Part shown: positions 10,430-19,510 of the stretch, piece after piece | How positions within the stretch are numbered: position 1 is the stretch's first letter | How the letters are laid out: each line of letters starts with the position of its first letter | DNA from: Actinomadura sp. J1-007 | Lineage (GTDB): Bacteria; Actinomycetota; Actinomycetes; Streptosporangiales; Streptosporangiaceae | Reading direction: 5' to 3' | Length of the DNA stretch: 64,000 bases | NCBI RefSeq assembly: GCF_009793335.1 | Contig: NZ_WING01000001.1 | Span: 1,240,001-1,304,000 of the forward strand | Program-made: the position numbers and the translations under genes | The notes under the pieces: generated by a model | Told to the model about the DNA's origin: nothing | The model's database searches: none | What the model saw: only the letters and a program-made list of their open reading frames with translations

Positions 10430-11784
10430 TACAGAACCTCCTCGGCGAGTCCCATGAGGCGGCGGTGGGCGTCCGCCCCGCGCCGCCCCACCTCGTCCTG
10501 GGGAACGGTCGTGATCGTGCCGTCCTCGACGACGGTCCGCCCGCCGACGAGCAGGCGCTCCAGCGGCGGCGTCCCGCCGAACGCGAGCGCGGTGACCGGG
10601 TCGTCCACGGCCCGGTGGAAGCCGTCCACCCGCCACAGGGCGACGTCGGCGAGCTTGCCCGGCTCCAGCGAGCCGATCTCGTCCTCGCGGCCGAGGCAGC
10701 GGGCGCCGCCGAGCGTCGCGATCTCCAGCGCCTGCCGGGCGGTGAGCGCGGTCGGCCCGTACCGGGCGCGCTGCATGTAGACCGCCTGCCGGATCTCCCC
10801 GGCGAGCGGGACCAGCTCGGCCGACGCCGACCCGTCCACGCCCATCCCGACGGTCGCGCCCGCCTCCAGCAGGTGCGACACGCGGGCGATCCCGGCGCCG
10901 AGGCGGGCGTTGGAGCTCGGGCAGTGCGCGGTGCCGGTGCCGGTCTCGGCGAGCCGCTTGATGTCGGTGTCGTGCAGGTGCACGCAGTGCGCGAGCCACA
11001 CGTCCGGGCCGAGCCAGCCGATGCCGTCCAGGTACTCGGCGGGCGTCATCCCGAACTGCTCGGTCGTGTGCGCCTCCTCGTCGAGCGTCTCGGCGAGGTG
11101 GGTGTGCAGCCGCACGCCCTTGCGGCGCGCCAGCTCGGCCGACCCGGTCAGCAGCTCCCGGCTCACCGAGAACGGCGAGCAGGGCGCGACCGCGACGCGC
11201 AGCATCGACCCGAACGAGGCGTCGTGGTAGCGGTCGATCGCGGCCTCGGTCTCGGCGAGGACCGTGTCGAGGTCCTCCACCACCTCGTCCGGCGGCAGCC
11301 CGCCCTGGGACCGGCCGCGGTCCATCGACCCGCGGCACGGGTGGAACCGGACGCCGAGCTCCGCCGCCGCCTCGATCTCCGCCGCGAACAGGTCGCCGCG
11401 GCCCTTCGGGAAGACGTAGTGGTGGTCGCTGGACGTCGTGCAGCCCGACAGCGCCAGCCAGCCGAGGCCTGCGCTCGCGGCGCCCGCGACGACCTCGGCG
11501 TCCATCTTCGCCCACGGCCGGTACAGCGTGACCAGCCACTCGAACAGCGTGCTGTCGGTGGCGAGGCCCTGGCTGGCCCACTGGTAGAGGTGGTGGTGGG
11601 TGTTGACCAGGCCCGGGGTGGCGAGCAGGCCCGTGCCGTCGATCCGGACGGCCCCCTCGACGCGCGGCGCGGGGCCCGGCCCGACGGCGGTGATCCGGTC
11701 GCCGTCCATCACGATGTGCCCGCCCGGGTGCTCCCCGCCCGACACGGTCGCGACGTGGGCGTTCTCGATGATCTGGACGGTCAC
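10429..11784 (-). CDS. 8-oxoguanine deaminase-like amidohydrolase
   Basis: Predicted cytoplasmic zinc amidohydrolase of the guanine/8-oxoguanine deaminase subfamily, releasing ammonia from an oxidised or normal purine. The 451-residue protein has the N-terminal metal motif NTHHHLYQWASQ (about 64-75), HTHLAETLDEEAH near 233, HCVHLHDTDIKRL near 269 and the GVDGSAS aspartate loop near 318. The start is GTG 11784, overlapping the stop of the [2Fe-2S] subunit by GTGA, so it is coupled between two xanthine dehydrogenase subunit genes. That position suggests it feeds 8-oxo- or guanine-type purines into the urate pathway. Guanine deaminase is the main alternative, and substrate cannot be settled from sequence. 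Confidence 0.8.
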
Positions 11785-12272
11785 CTGGCCGCCGCCTTCC
11801 GGCGGGCGGCGAGCCGGACGGCGTCGAGGATCTTCTCGTAGCCGGTGCAGCGGCACAGGTTGCCGGCGAGCGCCTCGCGGATCTCGGCGTCGGACGGGTC
11901 GGGGACCCGTTCGATCAGGTCGTGCGACTGGACGACCAGGCCCGGGGTGCAGAAGCCGCACTGGACGGCGCCCGCCTCCACGAACGCCTCCTGGACGGGG
12001 TCGAGGCGCTGGTCGCCCGCCCCCGTCGAGCCCTCCGCGAGGCCCTCGACGGTGCGGACCTCGCGGCCCTCGGCCTGCCCGGCGGCGACCAGGCAGGAGC
12101 AGGCCGGGACGCCGTCCAGGTAGACGGTGCAGGAGCCGCACTCGCCCTGCTCGCAGGCGTTCTTGGAGCCGGGCAGCCCCATCCGCTCGCGCAGCATGTA
12201 GAGCAGGCTCTCGCCCTCCCACACGTCGTCCACGGTCTCCTTCGAGCCGTTCACGGTGAGGTTGACGCGCAT
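11781..12272 (-). CDS. pucE: Xanthine dehydrogenase, [2Fe-2S] subunit
   Basis: Electron-transfer subunit of 163 residues carrying two [2Fe-2S] clusters. The N-terminal plant-type cluster is seen as CEQGECGSC with a distal Cys (about 40-62). The C-terminal cluster is seen as CGFCTPG and CRCTGYEKILDAV (about 107-150). The start ATG 12272 overlaps the FAD-subunit stop as TGATG, and the stop overlaps the amidohydrolase start as GTGA. These tight couplings suggest balanced synthesis of the complex. Confidence 0.93.
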   Translation of the reverse strand: MRVNLTVNGSKETVDDVWEGESLLYMLRERMGLPGSKNACEQGECGSCTVYLDGVPACSCLVAAGQAEGREVRTVEGLAEGSTGAGDQRLDPVQEAFVEAGAVQCGFCTPGLVVQSHDLIERVPDPSDAEIREALAGNLCRCTGYEKILDAVRLAARRKAAAR

Positions 12273-13150
12273 CAGGACGCCTCCTTTCCGGCCGTTCCGG
12301 CGCGGTGGTCGTTCCAGGCCCAGGCGAGGGTGCGGCGGGCCATCACCGCGAGGGCGTGCCTGCGGTAGTCGGCGGTGCCGCGGACGTCGTCGATCGGCGC
12401 GGCGGCCTCGCGGACGAGGTCGCCGAAGCGCCGCGCGACGGAGTCCGGCAGGGGGCCGCGGCCCTCCCAGTCCAGCTCGGCCGACAGGAACTCCTCGGCG
12501 GCCGCGGCGCGGCGCGGGGTCGGCGCGGCCGAGCCGACGCCGGTGCCGACGCGGCGCTCCCCCGGGTGCAGGGCGATCGCGAACGAGCAGACCGCGATCA
12601 CCATCGCGTTCCGGGTGCCGATCTTGGAGAAGTACTGCGGCCCGGCCGCGGGACGGGTCCAGAACGCGCGGACCAGCTCGTCGGGCTCCAGCGCGTTCCG
12701 CTTCACGCCCGTGTAGAAGTCGGCGGCCGGGATCATGCGGACGCCGCGCGCGGCCGACTCGACCTCGATCTCGGCGCCGCCCGCGAGCAGCGGCGGGTGC
12801 GAGTCCCCGGCGGGCGAGGCCGCGCCGAGGTTGCCGCCGACCGTGCCCCGGTTGCGGATCTGCGGCGACCCGACCGTGCGGGACGCCTGGGCGAGGCCCG
12901 GCAGCCGGTCCCCCAGCTCGGCGATCACCCGGACGTACGGGACGCCGGCGCCGACGCGCAGCCGCCCGTCCACGGCGTCCCACTCGGCGAGCTCGCGGAC
13001 CGGGTTCAGGTCCAGCAGCGCCTCCGGGCGGCGCACATCGAAGTTGATCTCCACCATGACGTCGGTGCCGCCCTGGACGGGCAGCGCCCCGGGGTGCGCG
13101 GCCTTGGCGGCCAGCGCGTCCTCCCAGGTCATGGGACGTAGGAAGTCCAT
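12272..13150 (-). CDS. pucC: Xanthine dehydrogenase, FAD-binding subunit
   Basis: FAD-binding subunit of about 292 residues that passes electrons to NAD+. The PCMH-type FAD motifs are visible: VQGGTDVMVEINFD near 29-42, and the conserved NRGTVGGNLGAASPAGDSHPP segment around 105-125. The C-terminal CO dehydrogenase flavoprotein domain follows. The start is taken as ATG 13150 (MDFLRP), the usual family N-terminus. An alternative ATG at 13168 would add MRDSED and overlap the urate oxidase stop as ATGA, so translational coupling may use that one. Neighbours and motifs make the role clear. Confidence 0.9.
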   Translation of the reverse strand: MDFLRPMTWEDALAAKAAHPGALPVQGGTDVMVEINFDVRRPEALLDLNPVRELAEWDAVDGRLRVGAGVPYVRVIAELGDRLPGLAQASRTVGSPQIRNRGTVGGNLGAASPAGDSHPPLLAGGAEIEVESAARGVRMIPAADFYTGVKRNALEPDELVRAFWTRPAAGPQYFSKIGTRNAMVIAVCSFAIALHPGERRVGTGVGSAAPTPRRAAAAEEFLSAELDWEGRGPLPDSVARRFGDLVREAAAPIDDVRGTADYRRHALAVMARRTLAWAWNDHRAGTAGKEAS

Positions 13151-13164
13151 ATCCTCAGAATCTC

Positions 13165-14070
13165 TCATTCCCAGGCGAACAGGGGGTCGGGGGCGTCGTC
13201 GGTGAGGACGCTGCCCTCGATCAGCCCGTACGGGCGGTCGGCCGCGTAGAAGACCTCGTTGTCGTTGTCCATGCCGAACGGCTCCAGATCCACCACGAAG
13301 TGGTGCTTGTTGGGCATCGCCATCCGCACCTCGCAGATCTCGCGGCGCTCGTTCAGCACCCTGCGACCCATCTGGTAGAGCGTCTGCTGGAGCGACAGGC
13401 TGTGCGTCTCGGCGAACGCCTCCAGCAGGCACTGCCGCGCGGCCCTGTAGGAACGCCCGAACGCCGTGGCCGCCTCCGCGCTGCGGTGCCTCCAGCGGGC
13501 GGTGACGGCGGTGGCGAGGACCCGGTCGTCCGTCGGCTGGAGGGTCGTGTACTCGTCCTCGATGTAGCCGTGGAACTCGCTGCCGGTGGAGTTGAGCACC
13601 ACCAGGTCCGTCAGCCCCGACACCACCGACTCGTCCGCGCCGGACCCGTCGCTGTGCACCAGCGCCGTCCGCACCTCCGAGCCGTTCCGGACGAACGAGT
13701 GCTGCTCGGCGCGCAGCCCGAGGTGCGGGGCCTCCTGGACGGGGATCCGGTCCCAGCCGTACTCCTCGACCTCCACCCGGGCGTGGCGGATCGTCGGCTG
13801 CGAGTCCACGAAGTGCCGCGCGAGAGTCAGCGCGAACTCCTCGATCTCCCCGATCCCGTACTTCTTGGCGAACGCGAACACGGTGTTCTTCTGCGCGTCG
13901 GTGGTCAGCACGGCGGCGTTGTCGCCGCTCAGGTGCACCTGGTCCATGTCGCCCGACAGCGAGACGCTGACGTTGCAGTCCTTGACGTGGTGCACCCCGG
14001 CGTCCTTGGTGACGCGGACGACGCGCGTCTCCGCCTTCCCGTAGCGGTTGGGGCCGAGAACGATGGCCAT
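13165..14070 (-). CDS. pucL: Urate oxidase (factor-independent uricase)
   Basis: Cofactor-free oxidation of urate to 5-hydroxyisourate with release of hydrogen peroxide. The 301-residue length is normal. The catalytic Lys12 (YGKAETRVVRV) and Thr57 (LTTDAQKNTVFAFAK) of the T-fold site are present. So are the family signature stretch near LVVLNSTGSEFHGY and the C-terminal MPNKHHFVVDLEPFGMDN. ATG 14070 follows the HIU hydrolase stop by five bases. The enzyme probably localises to the cytoplasm, and its peroxide could be handled by the catalase encoded beyond the divergent pucR. Confidence 0.95.
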   Translation of the reverse strand: MAIVLGPNRYGKAETRVVRVTKDAGVHHVKDCNVSVSLSGDMDQVHLSGDNAAVLTTDAQKNTVFAFAKKYGIGEIEEFALTLARHFVDSQPTIRHARVEVEEYGWDRIPVQEAPHLGLRAEQHSFVRNGSEVRTALVHSDGSGADESVVSGLTDLVVLNSTGSEFHGYIEDEYTTLQPTDDRVLATAVTARWRHRSAEAATAFGRSYRAARQCLLEAFAETHSLSLQQTLYQMGRRVLNERREICEVRMAMPNKHHFVVDLEPFGMDNDNEVFYAADRPYGLIEGSVLTDDAPDPLFAWE

Positions 14071-14075
14071 GCGGT

Positions 14076-14393
14076 CTAGCTCCCTCGGTAGGTCGAGTAG
14101 GCGAACGGGCTCAGCAGCAGCGGCACGTGGCAGTGCCGTTCCGGGTCGGTGAGCGTGAACGCCACCGCGACCTCGGGGTAGAAGTCCGACAGTCCGGCCG
14201 TGTCGAAGACCAGCCGGTGCGCGCCCGCCCCGGGCGGTCCGCCCGGCCACTCGCGGATCCGCCCGTCGGCGTCCGTGCGGGCCTCGCCGAGCGGCGTCCA
14301 CCCGCCGCCCTCGTCGCGCCGTTCGAGCCGTACGGCCACGCCCTCGGCGGGACGGCCCCGCGCCGCGTCCAGCACGTGCGTGGACAGGCTCAC
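14076..14393 (-). CDS. uraH: 5-Hydroxyisourate hydrolase (transthyretin-like)
   Basis: Second enzyme of urate ring opening, converting 5-hydroxyisourate to OHCU. The 105-residue protein shows the transthyretin-fold hallmarks of the family: N-terminal STHVLD with the catalytic His, an internal Arg in RLERR, CHVPLLLSPFAYSTY and the C-terminal signature YRGS ending the protein. Its start overlaps the OHCU decarboxylase stop by ATGA, and it precedes urate oxidase. This gives the biochemical order within one transcript. Confidence 0.95.
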   Translation of the reverse strand: MSLSTHVLDAARGRPAEGVAVRLERRDEGGGWTPLGEARTDADGRIREWPGGPPGAGAHRLVFDTAGLSDFYPEVAVAFTLTDPERHCHVPLLLSPFAYSTYRGS

Positions 14394-14904
14394 GCGTCCT
14401 CCCTCAGCAGCTTGCGCAGGCGCAGATCGACGATCTTGGCCAGTTCGGCGCGGACGGCGGCGCGCTCGGTCTCCTCGTCGTTGCCGAGGCGGGCGCGCAG
14501 GGCGGCCAGCATCTCGGCGGCGCTGAGGCCGGTCGCGCAGATCAGGAACACCCGGTCGAAGCGCGCCTCGTACGCCCGGTTGCCCTCGACGAGCGCGGCG
14601 CGCAGGTCCGCGGCGGCGCCGTCCATCCCGGCCTGCTCGCCCCGCGACCAGGACGACTCGCGGTCCCCGCCCCGCACCCGGTCGCCGATCCGGGGGTGCG
14701 CGGCGAGCGCCTCCTCCACGCCGGCCCAGTCCAGGCGCTCCAGCGCCGTCGCCGCCGCCGCCCGGAGCGCCGCCGGGCCGCCGTACGGCCGCCCGGCGGC
14801 GACCTCGGCCGCCCAGCGGCGGGAGGCGCAGCAGGCGAGCAGCTCCGACTCCGCGTCCCCGGGGGCAGCGCGTCGAAGCGGCCCGTCCCGCCTTCCGTGG
14901 TCAC
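14390..14904 (-). CDS. uraD: OHCU decarboxylase (frameshifted)
   Basis: Third enzyme of urate-to-allantoin conversion. The main body (ESELLACCASRRWAAEV, AAHPRIGDR with the catalytic His, FLICATGLSAAEML, KIVDLRLRKLL) is in one frame. The expected N-terminus RFDALPPG, preceded by VTTEGGTG from a GTG at 14904, is in another. Adding one G in the run complementary to 14857-14860 joins them to give a protein of about 171 residues, normal for the family. An AGGAGG ribosome site lies about ten bases before GTG 14904. It is the first gene of the minus-strand purine operon. I judge the break to be a sequence error rather than a pseudogene. Confidence 0.85.
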
Positions 14905-15111
14905 CGGCACATCGCCTCCTCGCAAGGTCTCTTTCCCCGTCCTGGCGACGGGCCTGCCAGCAGTACACACAGCGGTCAGGGGCCGGGTCGAGGGACAGGA
15001 AGTCCGAACTGTGACCCCGCTCACGGGGGACATTTCGTGCGATGTTCCAATCGTCGGCCCCGGCGCTCCCGGACCGGGGAGCCGCGCGGCGCGGGGTGGT
15101 AGTAACGGCCT

Positions 15112-16638
15112 ATGAAGCTGCGCGCACTGCTCGCGATGGGCGATCTCCACCTGGAGGTGATCACCGGCGAGGACGAGCTGGACCGGACGATCCGGTGGGT
15201 CGTGACGACCGACCTGCTGGAGCCCGGCCGGTACCTGAGCGGGCGGGAGCTGGTGCTGACGGGGCTGGTCTGGCGGTCCGAGCCCGGCGACTCCGAGGTG
15301 TTCGTGCGGGCGCTCGCGAAGGCGGGGGTGTCGGCGCTCGCGGCGTGGGACCTGGTCGCCGGGAACATCCCGGACGACCTGGTGGACGCGTGCCGCCGGT
15401 ACGGGCTGCCGCTGTTCAAGGTCGCGCCGGACGTGGCGTTCGCGACGATCACCGAGCACGTGGTGCGGCGCCTGTCCACGGCGCGGGCGGCCGACCTCGC
15501 CGCCGTGCTGGACCGGCACCGGCAGCTCGTCGCGGGGGTGGCGGAGGGCGCCGGGCTGGACGCCGTCCTGGACCTGGTGGGCCGCGACCTCGGGATGCGC
15601 TGCTGGGTGCTGACCCCGACCGGGCGCGTCGTCGCCGGCTCGCACCCGCTGCCCGGGCGGGTCGATCCGGCGGCGCTGGCGCGGGCGTTCCTGACCGCGC
15701 CCCGGCTGCCGCACCGGCTCGCGGGCGCCGGGACGTCGATCTTCCCGGTGGCCGAGGACACCGTGTCCCGGGTCGCCGACTGGTTCATCGCGTGCGAGGG
15801 CGACTGGGAGGAGTGGCCCGCCGAGCGGCGCGCGCTGACGGGCGAGCTGGCCGCGATCGTGGCCCTGGAGCGCGCCCGCCTGGACGACCGGCTGAGCGTG
15901 GAGGGGCGGCTCGCGCAGGAGCTGGTGCGGCTGGTGGTCTCCGCGGCGGCGCCCGACGAGGTCCTGCCCCGGCTGGAGCTGACCGGGCTGGACGCGCGGT
16001 CGTCGTTCGTCGCGGTCGCGGCGGCGGCGCGGGGGCCGCTGCGGCCGGGCGAGCTGCGGACCGTTCTGGCGGAGGCCCTGCCGGGGCCGCGGCCGGTGGT
16101 GGGCCTGCTGGACGACGAGGCGATCGCGCTGCTGCCCGTCGGGGACGGCGGGCGGGACGTCGCCGGGGAGGTGCAGCGCGCGCTGGAGGCGCTGGCGCCG
16201 GGGCTGGAGGGCAGCGGCCTCGCCCTCGGCGTCAGCGACGTCGTGACCGCCGGGGAGCTGCGCGGCGCCGTCGAGGAGGCGCGGTACGCGCGGCGGCTCG
16301 CGGCCGGGCGGACGGACCCGGTCTGCGTCGTCGGGCACGGCGAGCTGGCGACGCACGTGCTGCTGCTGGCGAGCGTCCCCGACGACGTCCGGCACATGTT
16401 CCGGGTGCGGCTGCTGGACCCGCTGCGGACCTACGACGAGGTGCACAAGGCCGACCTGATCCGGACCCTGGAGACGTTCCTCCAGAACTCCGGCTCCTGG
16501 ACGAGGTGCGCCGAGCAGCTCCACCTGCACGTGAACTCGGTGCGGTACCGGATCCAGCGGATCGAGGAGCTGACGGGCCGCAGGCTGAGCCGGTTGGAGG
16601 ATCGCGTCGATTTCTTCCTCGCTCTGCGCCTCGGTTGA
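15112..16638 (+). CDS. pucR: PucR-family transcriptional regulator
   Basis: 508-residue regulator divergent from the purine operon. The N-terminal PucR domain (about 1-120) begins MKLRALLAMGDLHLEVITG and includes WVVTTDLLEPGRYLSGREL and a PLFKVAPDVAFATITE segment. A GGDEF-like middle domain follows. The C-terminal PucR-type helix-turn-helix is visible in TLETFLQNSGSWTRCAEQL and LHVNSVRYRIQRIEELTG (about 455-490). The 207-base divergent region 14905-15111 should hold its operators, but I could not single out one. Members of this family control purine catabolism in response to pathway intermediates; activator or repressor action here is unknown. Confidence 0.9.
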   Translation: MKLRALLAMGDLHLEVITGEDELDRTIRWVVTTDLLEPGRYLSGRELVLTGLVWRSEPGDSEVFVRALAKAGVSALAAWDLVAGNIPDDLVDACRRYGLPLFKVAPDVAFATITEHVVRRLSTARAADLAAVLDRHRQLVAGVAEGAGLDAVLDLVGRDLGMRCWVLTPTGRVVAGSHPLPGRVDPAALARAFLTAPRLPHRLAGAGTSIFPVAEDTVSRVADWFIACEGDWEEWPAERRALTGELAAIVALERARLDDRLSVEGRLAQELVRLVVSAAAPDEVLPRLELTGLDARSSFVAVAAAARGPLRPGELRTVLAEALPGPRPVVGLLDDEAIALLPVGDGGRDVAGEVQRALEALAPGLEGSGLALGVSDVVTAGELRGAVEEARYARRLAAGRTDPVCVVGHGELATHVLLLASVPDDVRHMFRVRLLDPLRTYDEVHKADLIRTLETFLQNSGSWTRCAEQLHLHVNSVRYRIQRIEELTGRRLSRLEDRVDFFLALRLG

Positions 16639-16668
16639 GGAGCTTCCTCCAGAGATCCGGGCGCGGCC

Positions 16669-16702
16669 TTGACCGGGCCGGGGCGCGCGACCGTACGGTC
16701 GC
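16669..16702 (+). promoter_or_regulatory. Probable catalase promoter with 16-bp perfect palindrome
   Basis: A -35-like TTGACC (16669-16674) is followed by a perfect palindrome GCGACCGTACGGTCGC at 16687-16702, which covers the expected -10 position. A strong GGAGG (16713-16717) and the TTG start of catalase come next. The overlap suggests a repressor operator that controls catalase. Which regulator binds it cannot be told from the window. Confidence 0.5.
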
Positions 16703-16723
16703 CTCACCTTATGGAGGTGAGTC

Positions 16724-18177
16724 TTGAGCCGACCGACGCTGACGACCGAGTCCGGTGCCCCGGTCGCGGACGACCAGAACAGCCAGTCCGCGGGCCCGGC
16801 GGGCCGCTCCTCATCCAGGACCAGCAGCTCATCGAGAAGCTGGCCCGGTTCAACCGCGAACGGATCCCCGAACGGGTCGTCCACGCGCGGGGCGCCGGGG
16901 CGTTCGGCCGCCTGGAGGTGACCGACGACGTCACCTCCTACACGCACGCGGCGTTCCTGTCCGAGGTGGGCAAGCGCACCGAGGCGTTCGTGCGGTTCTC
17001 GACCGTCGCCGACAGCCTCGGCGGGGCCGACGCGGTCCGCGACCCGCGCGGGTTCGCCGTGAAGCTCTACACCGAGGAGGGCAACTACGACCTCGTCGGC
17101 AACAACACGCCGGTCTTCTTCATCAGGGACCCGCTGAAGTTCCCCGACTTCATCCACAGCCAGAAGCGCGACCCGTTCACCGGCGTGCAGGAGCCCGACA
17201 ACGTCTGGGACTTCTGGAGCCGCTCGCCGGAGTCCACGCACCAGGTGACGTGGCTGATGGGCGACCGCGGCATCCCGGCCTCGTACCGCCACATGAACGG
17301 GTTCGGCTCGCACACCTACCTGTGGGCCAACGCCGAGGGCCGCGCGCACTGGGTGAAGTACCACTTCACGACCGACCAGGGCGTCCGCTGCCTGACCTCG
17401 GAGGAGGCGGCGGAGCTGGCGGGGCGGGACGCGGGCTCGCACCAGCAGGACCTGCACCGGGCGATCGAGCGCGGCATGTTCCCGTCGTGGACGATGCACG
17501 TGCAGCTCATGCCGGTGGAGGACGCGACGTCCTACCGGTTCGACCCGTTCGACGTGACGAAGGTGTGGCCGCACGCCGACTACCCGCTGCACCGCGTCGG
17601 GAGGCTCGTGCTCGACCGCAACCCGGAGAACGTGTTCGCCGACGTCGAGCAGGCCGCGTTCTCGCCCAACAACTTCGTGCCCGGCATCGGGCCGTCGCCC
17701 GACCGGATGCTCCAGGGGAGGCTGTTCGCGTACGGCGACGCGCACCGCTACCGGCTCGGCGTCAACCACACGCAGCTCCCGGTGAACGCGCCGCACGCCA
17801 CGACCGCGGCCAACAACGGGCGGGACGGCGCGATGCGGTTCGACGGCAACGGCGGGCGGGCGAAGAACTACGGGCCCGACGGCTTCGGCGGGCCCGTCCA
17901 GACGGGACGGCCGCTGGCGCCGGGCATCGAGGTGGCCGGGACGACGGGCGCGCACCCGCCGGCCGAGCACCGCGACGACGACCACTTCACGCAGGCGGGC
18001 GCGCTGTACCGCCTCATGGACCCCGCCGCGCAGGCCCGGCTCGTCGCCAACATCGCCGGGGGCCTGTCGCGGGTCTCCGACGACGGCATCGTCGAACGCT
18101 GCGTCGCGCACTTCCACGCCGCGGACACCGCGTACGGGCACCAGGTCGAGACGGCGGTCAAGCGGCTGCGCTCCTGA
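16724..18177 (+). CDS. Catalase, small-subunit monofunctional heme type (frameshifted)
   Basis: Decomposes hydrogen peroxide. The correct N-terminus ([18 protein letters not shown]) is read from TTG 16724, six bases after GGAGG. The body begins [18 protein letters not shown] in another frame. Adding one C in the run 16795-16797 gives the family-typical SAGPGGPLL and a protein of about 484 residues. Catalytic His is in [12 protein letters not shown], the Asn in [13 protein letters not shown], and the proximal heme Tyr in [14 protein letters not shown]. Downstream is a hairpin. Placement beyond pucR, next to the urate oxidase operon, suggests detoxification of uricase-derived peroxide. That link is inference. 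Confidence 0.9.
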
Positions 18178-18191
18178 CGCCCCCCGAGTCC

Positions 18192-18220
18192 GGCCCCACC
18201 CCTCCACCCGGGGTGGGGCC
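18192..18220. terminator. Terminator-like hairpin after catalase
   Basis: Ten-base perfect stem GGCCCCACCC / GGGTGGGGCC with a nine-base loop, starting 14 bases after the catalase stop and ending before the MFS gene ribosome site. No T-run is present. Confidence 0.6.
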
Positions 18221-18247
18221 GCCCGTCTCCTGACCGGAGAGCAGGTC

Positions 18248-19510
18248 ATGGCCCTCCCCTTCCGCGAGGTCGTCGCGCTGACCGGCCCCGTGCTCCCGGC
18301 GGTCTCGCTGCTCGGGCGGCTGCCCGCCGCGATGTGCCCGATCGGCTCGCTGCTGCTGGTCAACGACCGCAGCGGCAGCATCTCCACGGCGGGCCTGGTC
18401 GCCGGGGCGCTCGCGCTCGGGCAGGCGCTCGGCGGGCCGCTGGTCGGGCGGCTCGCCGACCGGCGGGGGCAGCGGCCGGTCGGGCTCGCGGCGGCCCTGG
18501 CCAACGCGTCCGCGATCGCGCTGCTGGTCGCGCTGTCGGACGGCGCGGCGCCGGTCCTCGCGGCCATCGCGTTCGCCGCCGGGCTGTCGGTGCCGCAGGT
18601 CGGGCCGCTCGCGCGCAGCCGACTGATCGCGCTGTCGCGCGGCCGGCCGCGGGTGACGGCCGCCGCGCTGTCGTTCGACGGGACGATCGACGAGACCGGC
18701 TTCGTCACCGGGCCCGCACTGGTCGGCGTGCTCGCCGCCGCCGACCCGGCGGCCGGGCTGCTGCTGGCCGCCTCGCTCGGCGCGGTCTTCGGGACGCTGT
18801 TCGCCCTGCACCCGTCCGCGCGGCCGGGACGGCCCGCGACCGCGCCCATCCCCGGACACGGACGCGGGCGGACGGCGCGGGCGCCGCTGCTGAGCCCGGC
18901 GATCTGCCTGCTGGTCGCGGGGATGGCGTTGCAGGGGACGGTGTTCGGCGCGATCCAGACGGGCGTCACCGACCTCACCGAGGACCTCGGACGGCCGGAC
19001 GCGGCGGGCCTGGTCTACGCGCTGATGGGCGTCCCGAGCGCGCTCGTCGGCCTGCTGATGACCGTCCGGCCCGCGCGGATCGGGCCGCGCCTGCGGCTGC
19101 GGCTGGTCACGGCCGCGCAGTGCGCGGTGGCGCTGCCGCTGCTCGCGGTGGACGGGCTCGGGACGCTGTCGCTGGCCGTGACCGTGCTCGGCCTCACCTA
19201 CGCGCCCAACATCATCACGATGTTCGCCCTGACGGAACGGGTCGCCCCGCCCGAGCGCATGGCCGAGGCGATGGCGCTGCTCGGCAGCGGGATCATCCTC
19301 GGCACGTCCGCGGGCGCGATGGCGTCCGGCCCGATCGCCGAGACGGCCGGGCACGCGGGCGCGTTCGCGCTCTCCTGCGCCGCCGCCGGGACGTCCGCGC
19401 TCATCGCGCTGCTCACCGCGTCCGCCCGGCGCTACCCCGAGCCCGCGCCGTCCGCCCGCGCGGGTCACCAGGCCGCGGCGCCCGCGAACGACGTGGCGTC
19501 CGGTTCGTAG
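18248..19510 (+). CDS. MFS transporter
   Basis: 420-residue membrane protein with about twelve hydrophobic segments and the loop 2-3 motif GRLADRRGQRPVG (about 79-91), typical of the major facilitator superfamily. The N-terminal half contains a DETGFVTGPALVG segment in transmembrane helix 5, as in drug/proton antiporter-type members. Substrate is unknown. It starts at ATG 18248 after a GGAGAG sequence. Its last 46 bases overlap the convergent reductase gene on the minus strand, so the two 3-prime ends share sequence. It could export the product of the neighbouring lipid cluster, but nothing in the sequence proves that. Confidence 0.8.
   Translation: MALPFREVVALTGPVLPAVSLLGRLPAAMCPIGSLLLVNDRSGSISTAGLVAGALALGQALGGPLVGRLADRRGQRPVGLAAALANASAIALLVALSDGAAPVLAAIAFAAGLSVPQVGPLARSRLIALSRGRPRVTAAALSFDGTIDETGFVTGPALVGVLAAADPAAGLLLAASLGAVFGTLFALHPSARPGRPATAPIPGHGRGRTARAPLLSPAICLLVAGMALQGTVFGAIQTGVTDLTEDLGRPDAAGLVYALMGVPSALVGLLMTVRPARIGPRLRLRLVTAAQCAVALPLLAVDGLGTLSLAVTVLGLTYAPNIITMFALTERVAPPERMAEAMALLGSGIILGTSAGAMASGPIAETAGHAGAFALSCAAAGTSALIALLTASARRYPEPAPSARAGHQAAAPANDVASGS

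Noticed and set aside
13150-13168. Treating the FAD-subunit start as certain at 13168
   Set aside because: ATGA coupling favours it, but the family N-terminus begins MDFLRP. I kept 13150 and noted the alternative.
16669-16723. Catalase start at ATG 16669
   Set aside because: The translated segment does not look like a catalase N-terminus, and the region is promoter-like. TTG 16724 with GGAGG plus a one-base repair gives the family N-terminus.
14542-18978. A 1478-codon minus-strand open frame across pucR, catalase and the MFS gene
   Set aside because: It runs antisense to three recognisable genes. Only its extreme end (RFDALPPG) is meaningful, as the displaced N-terminus of uraD.
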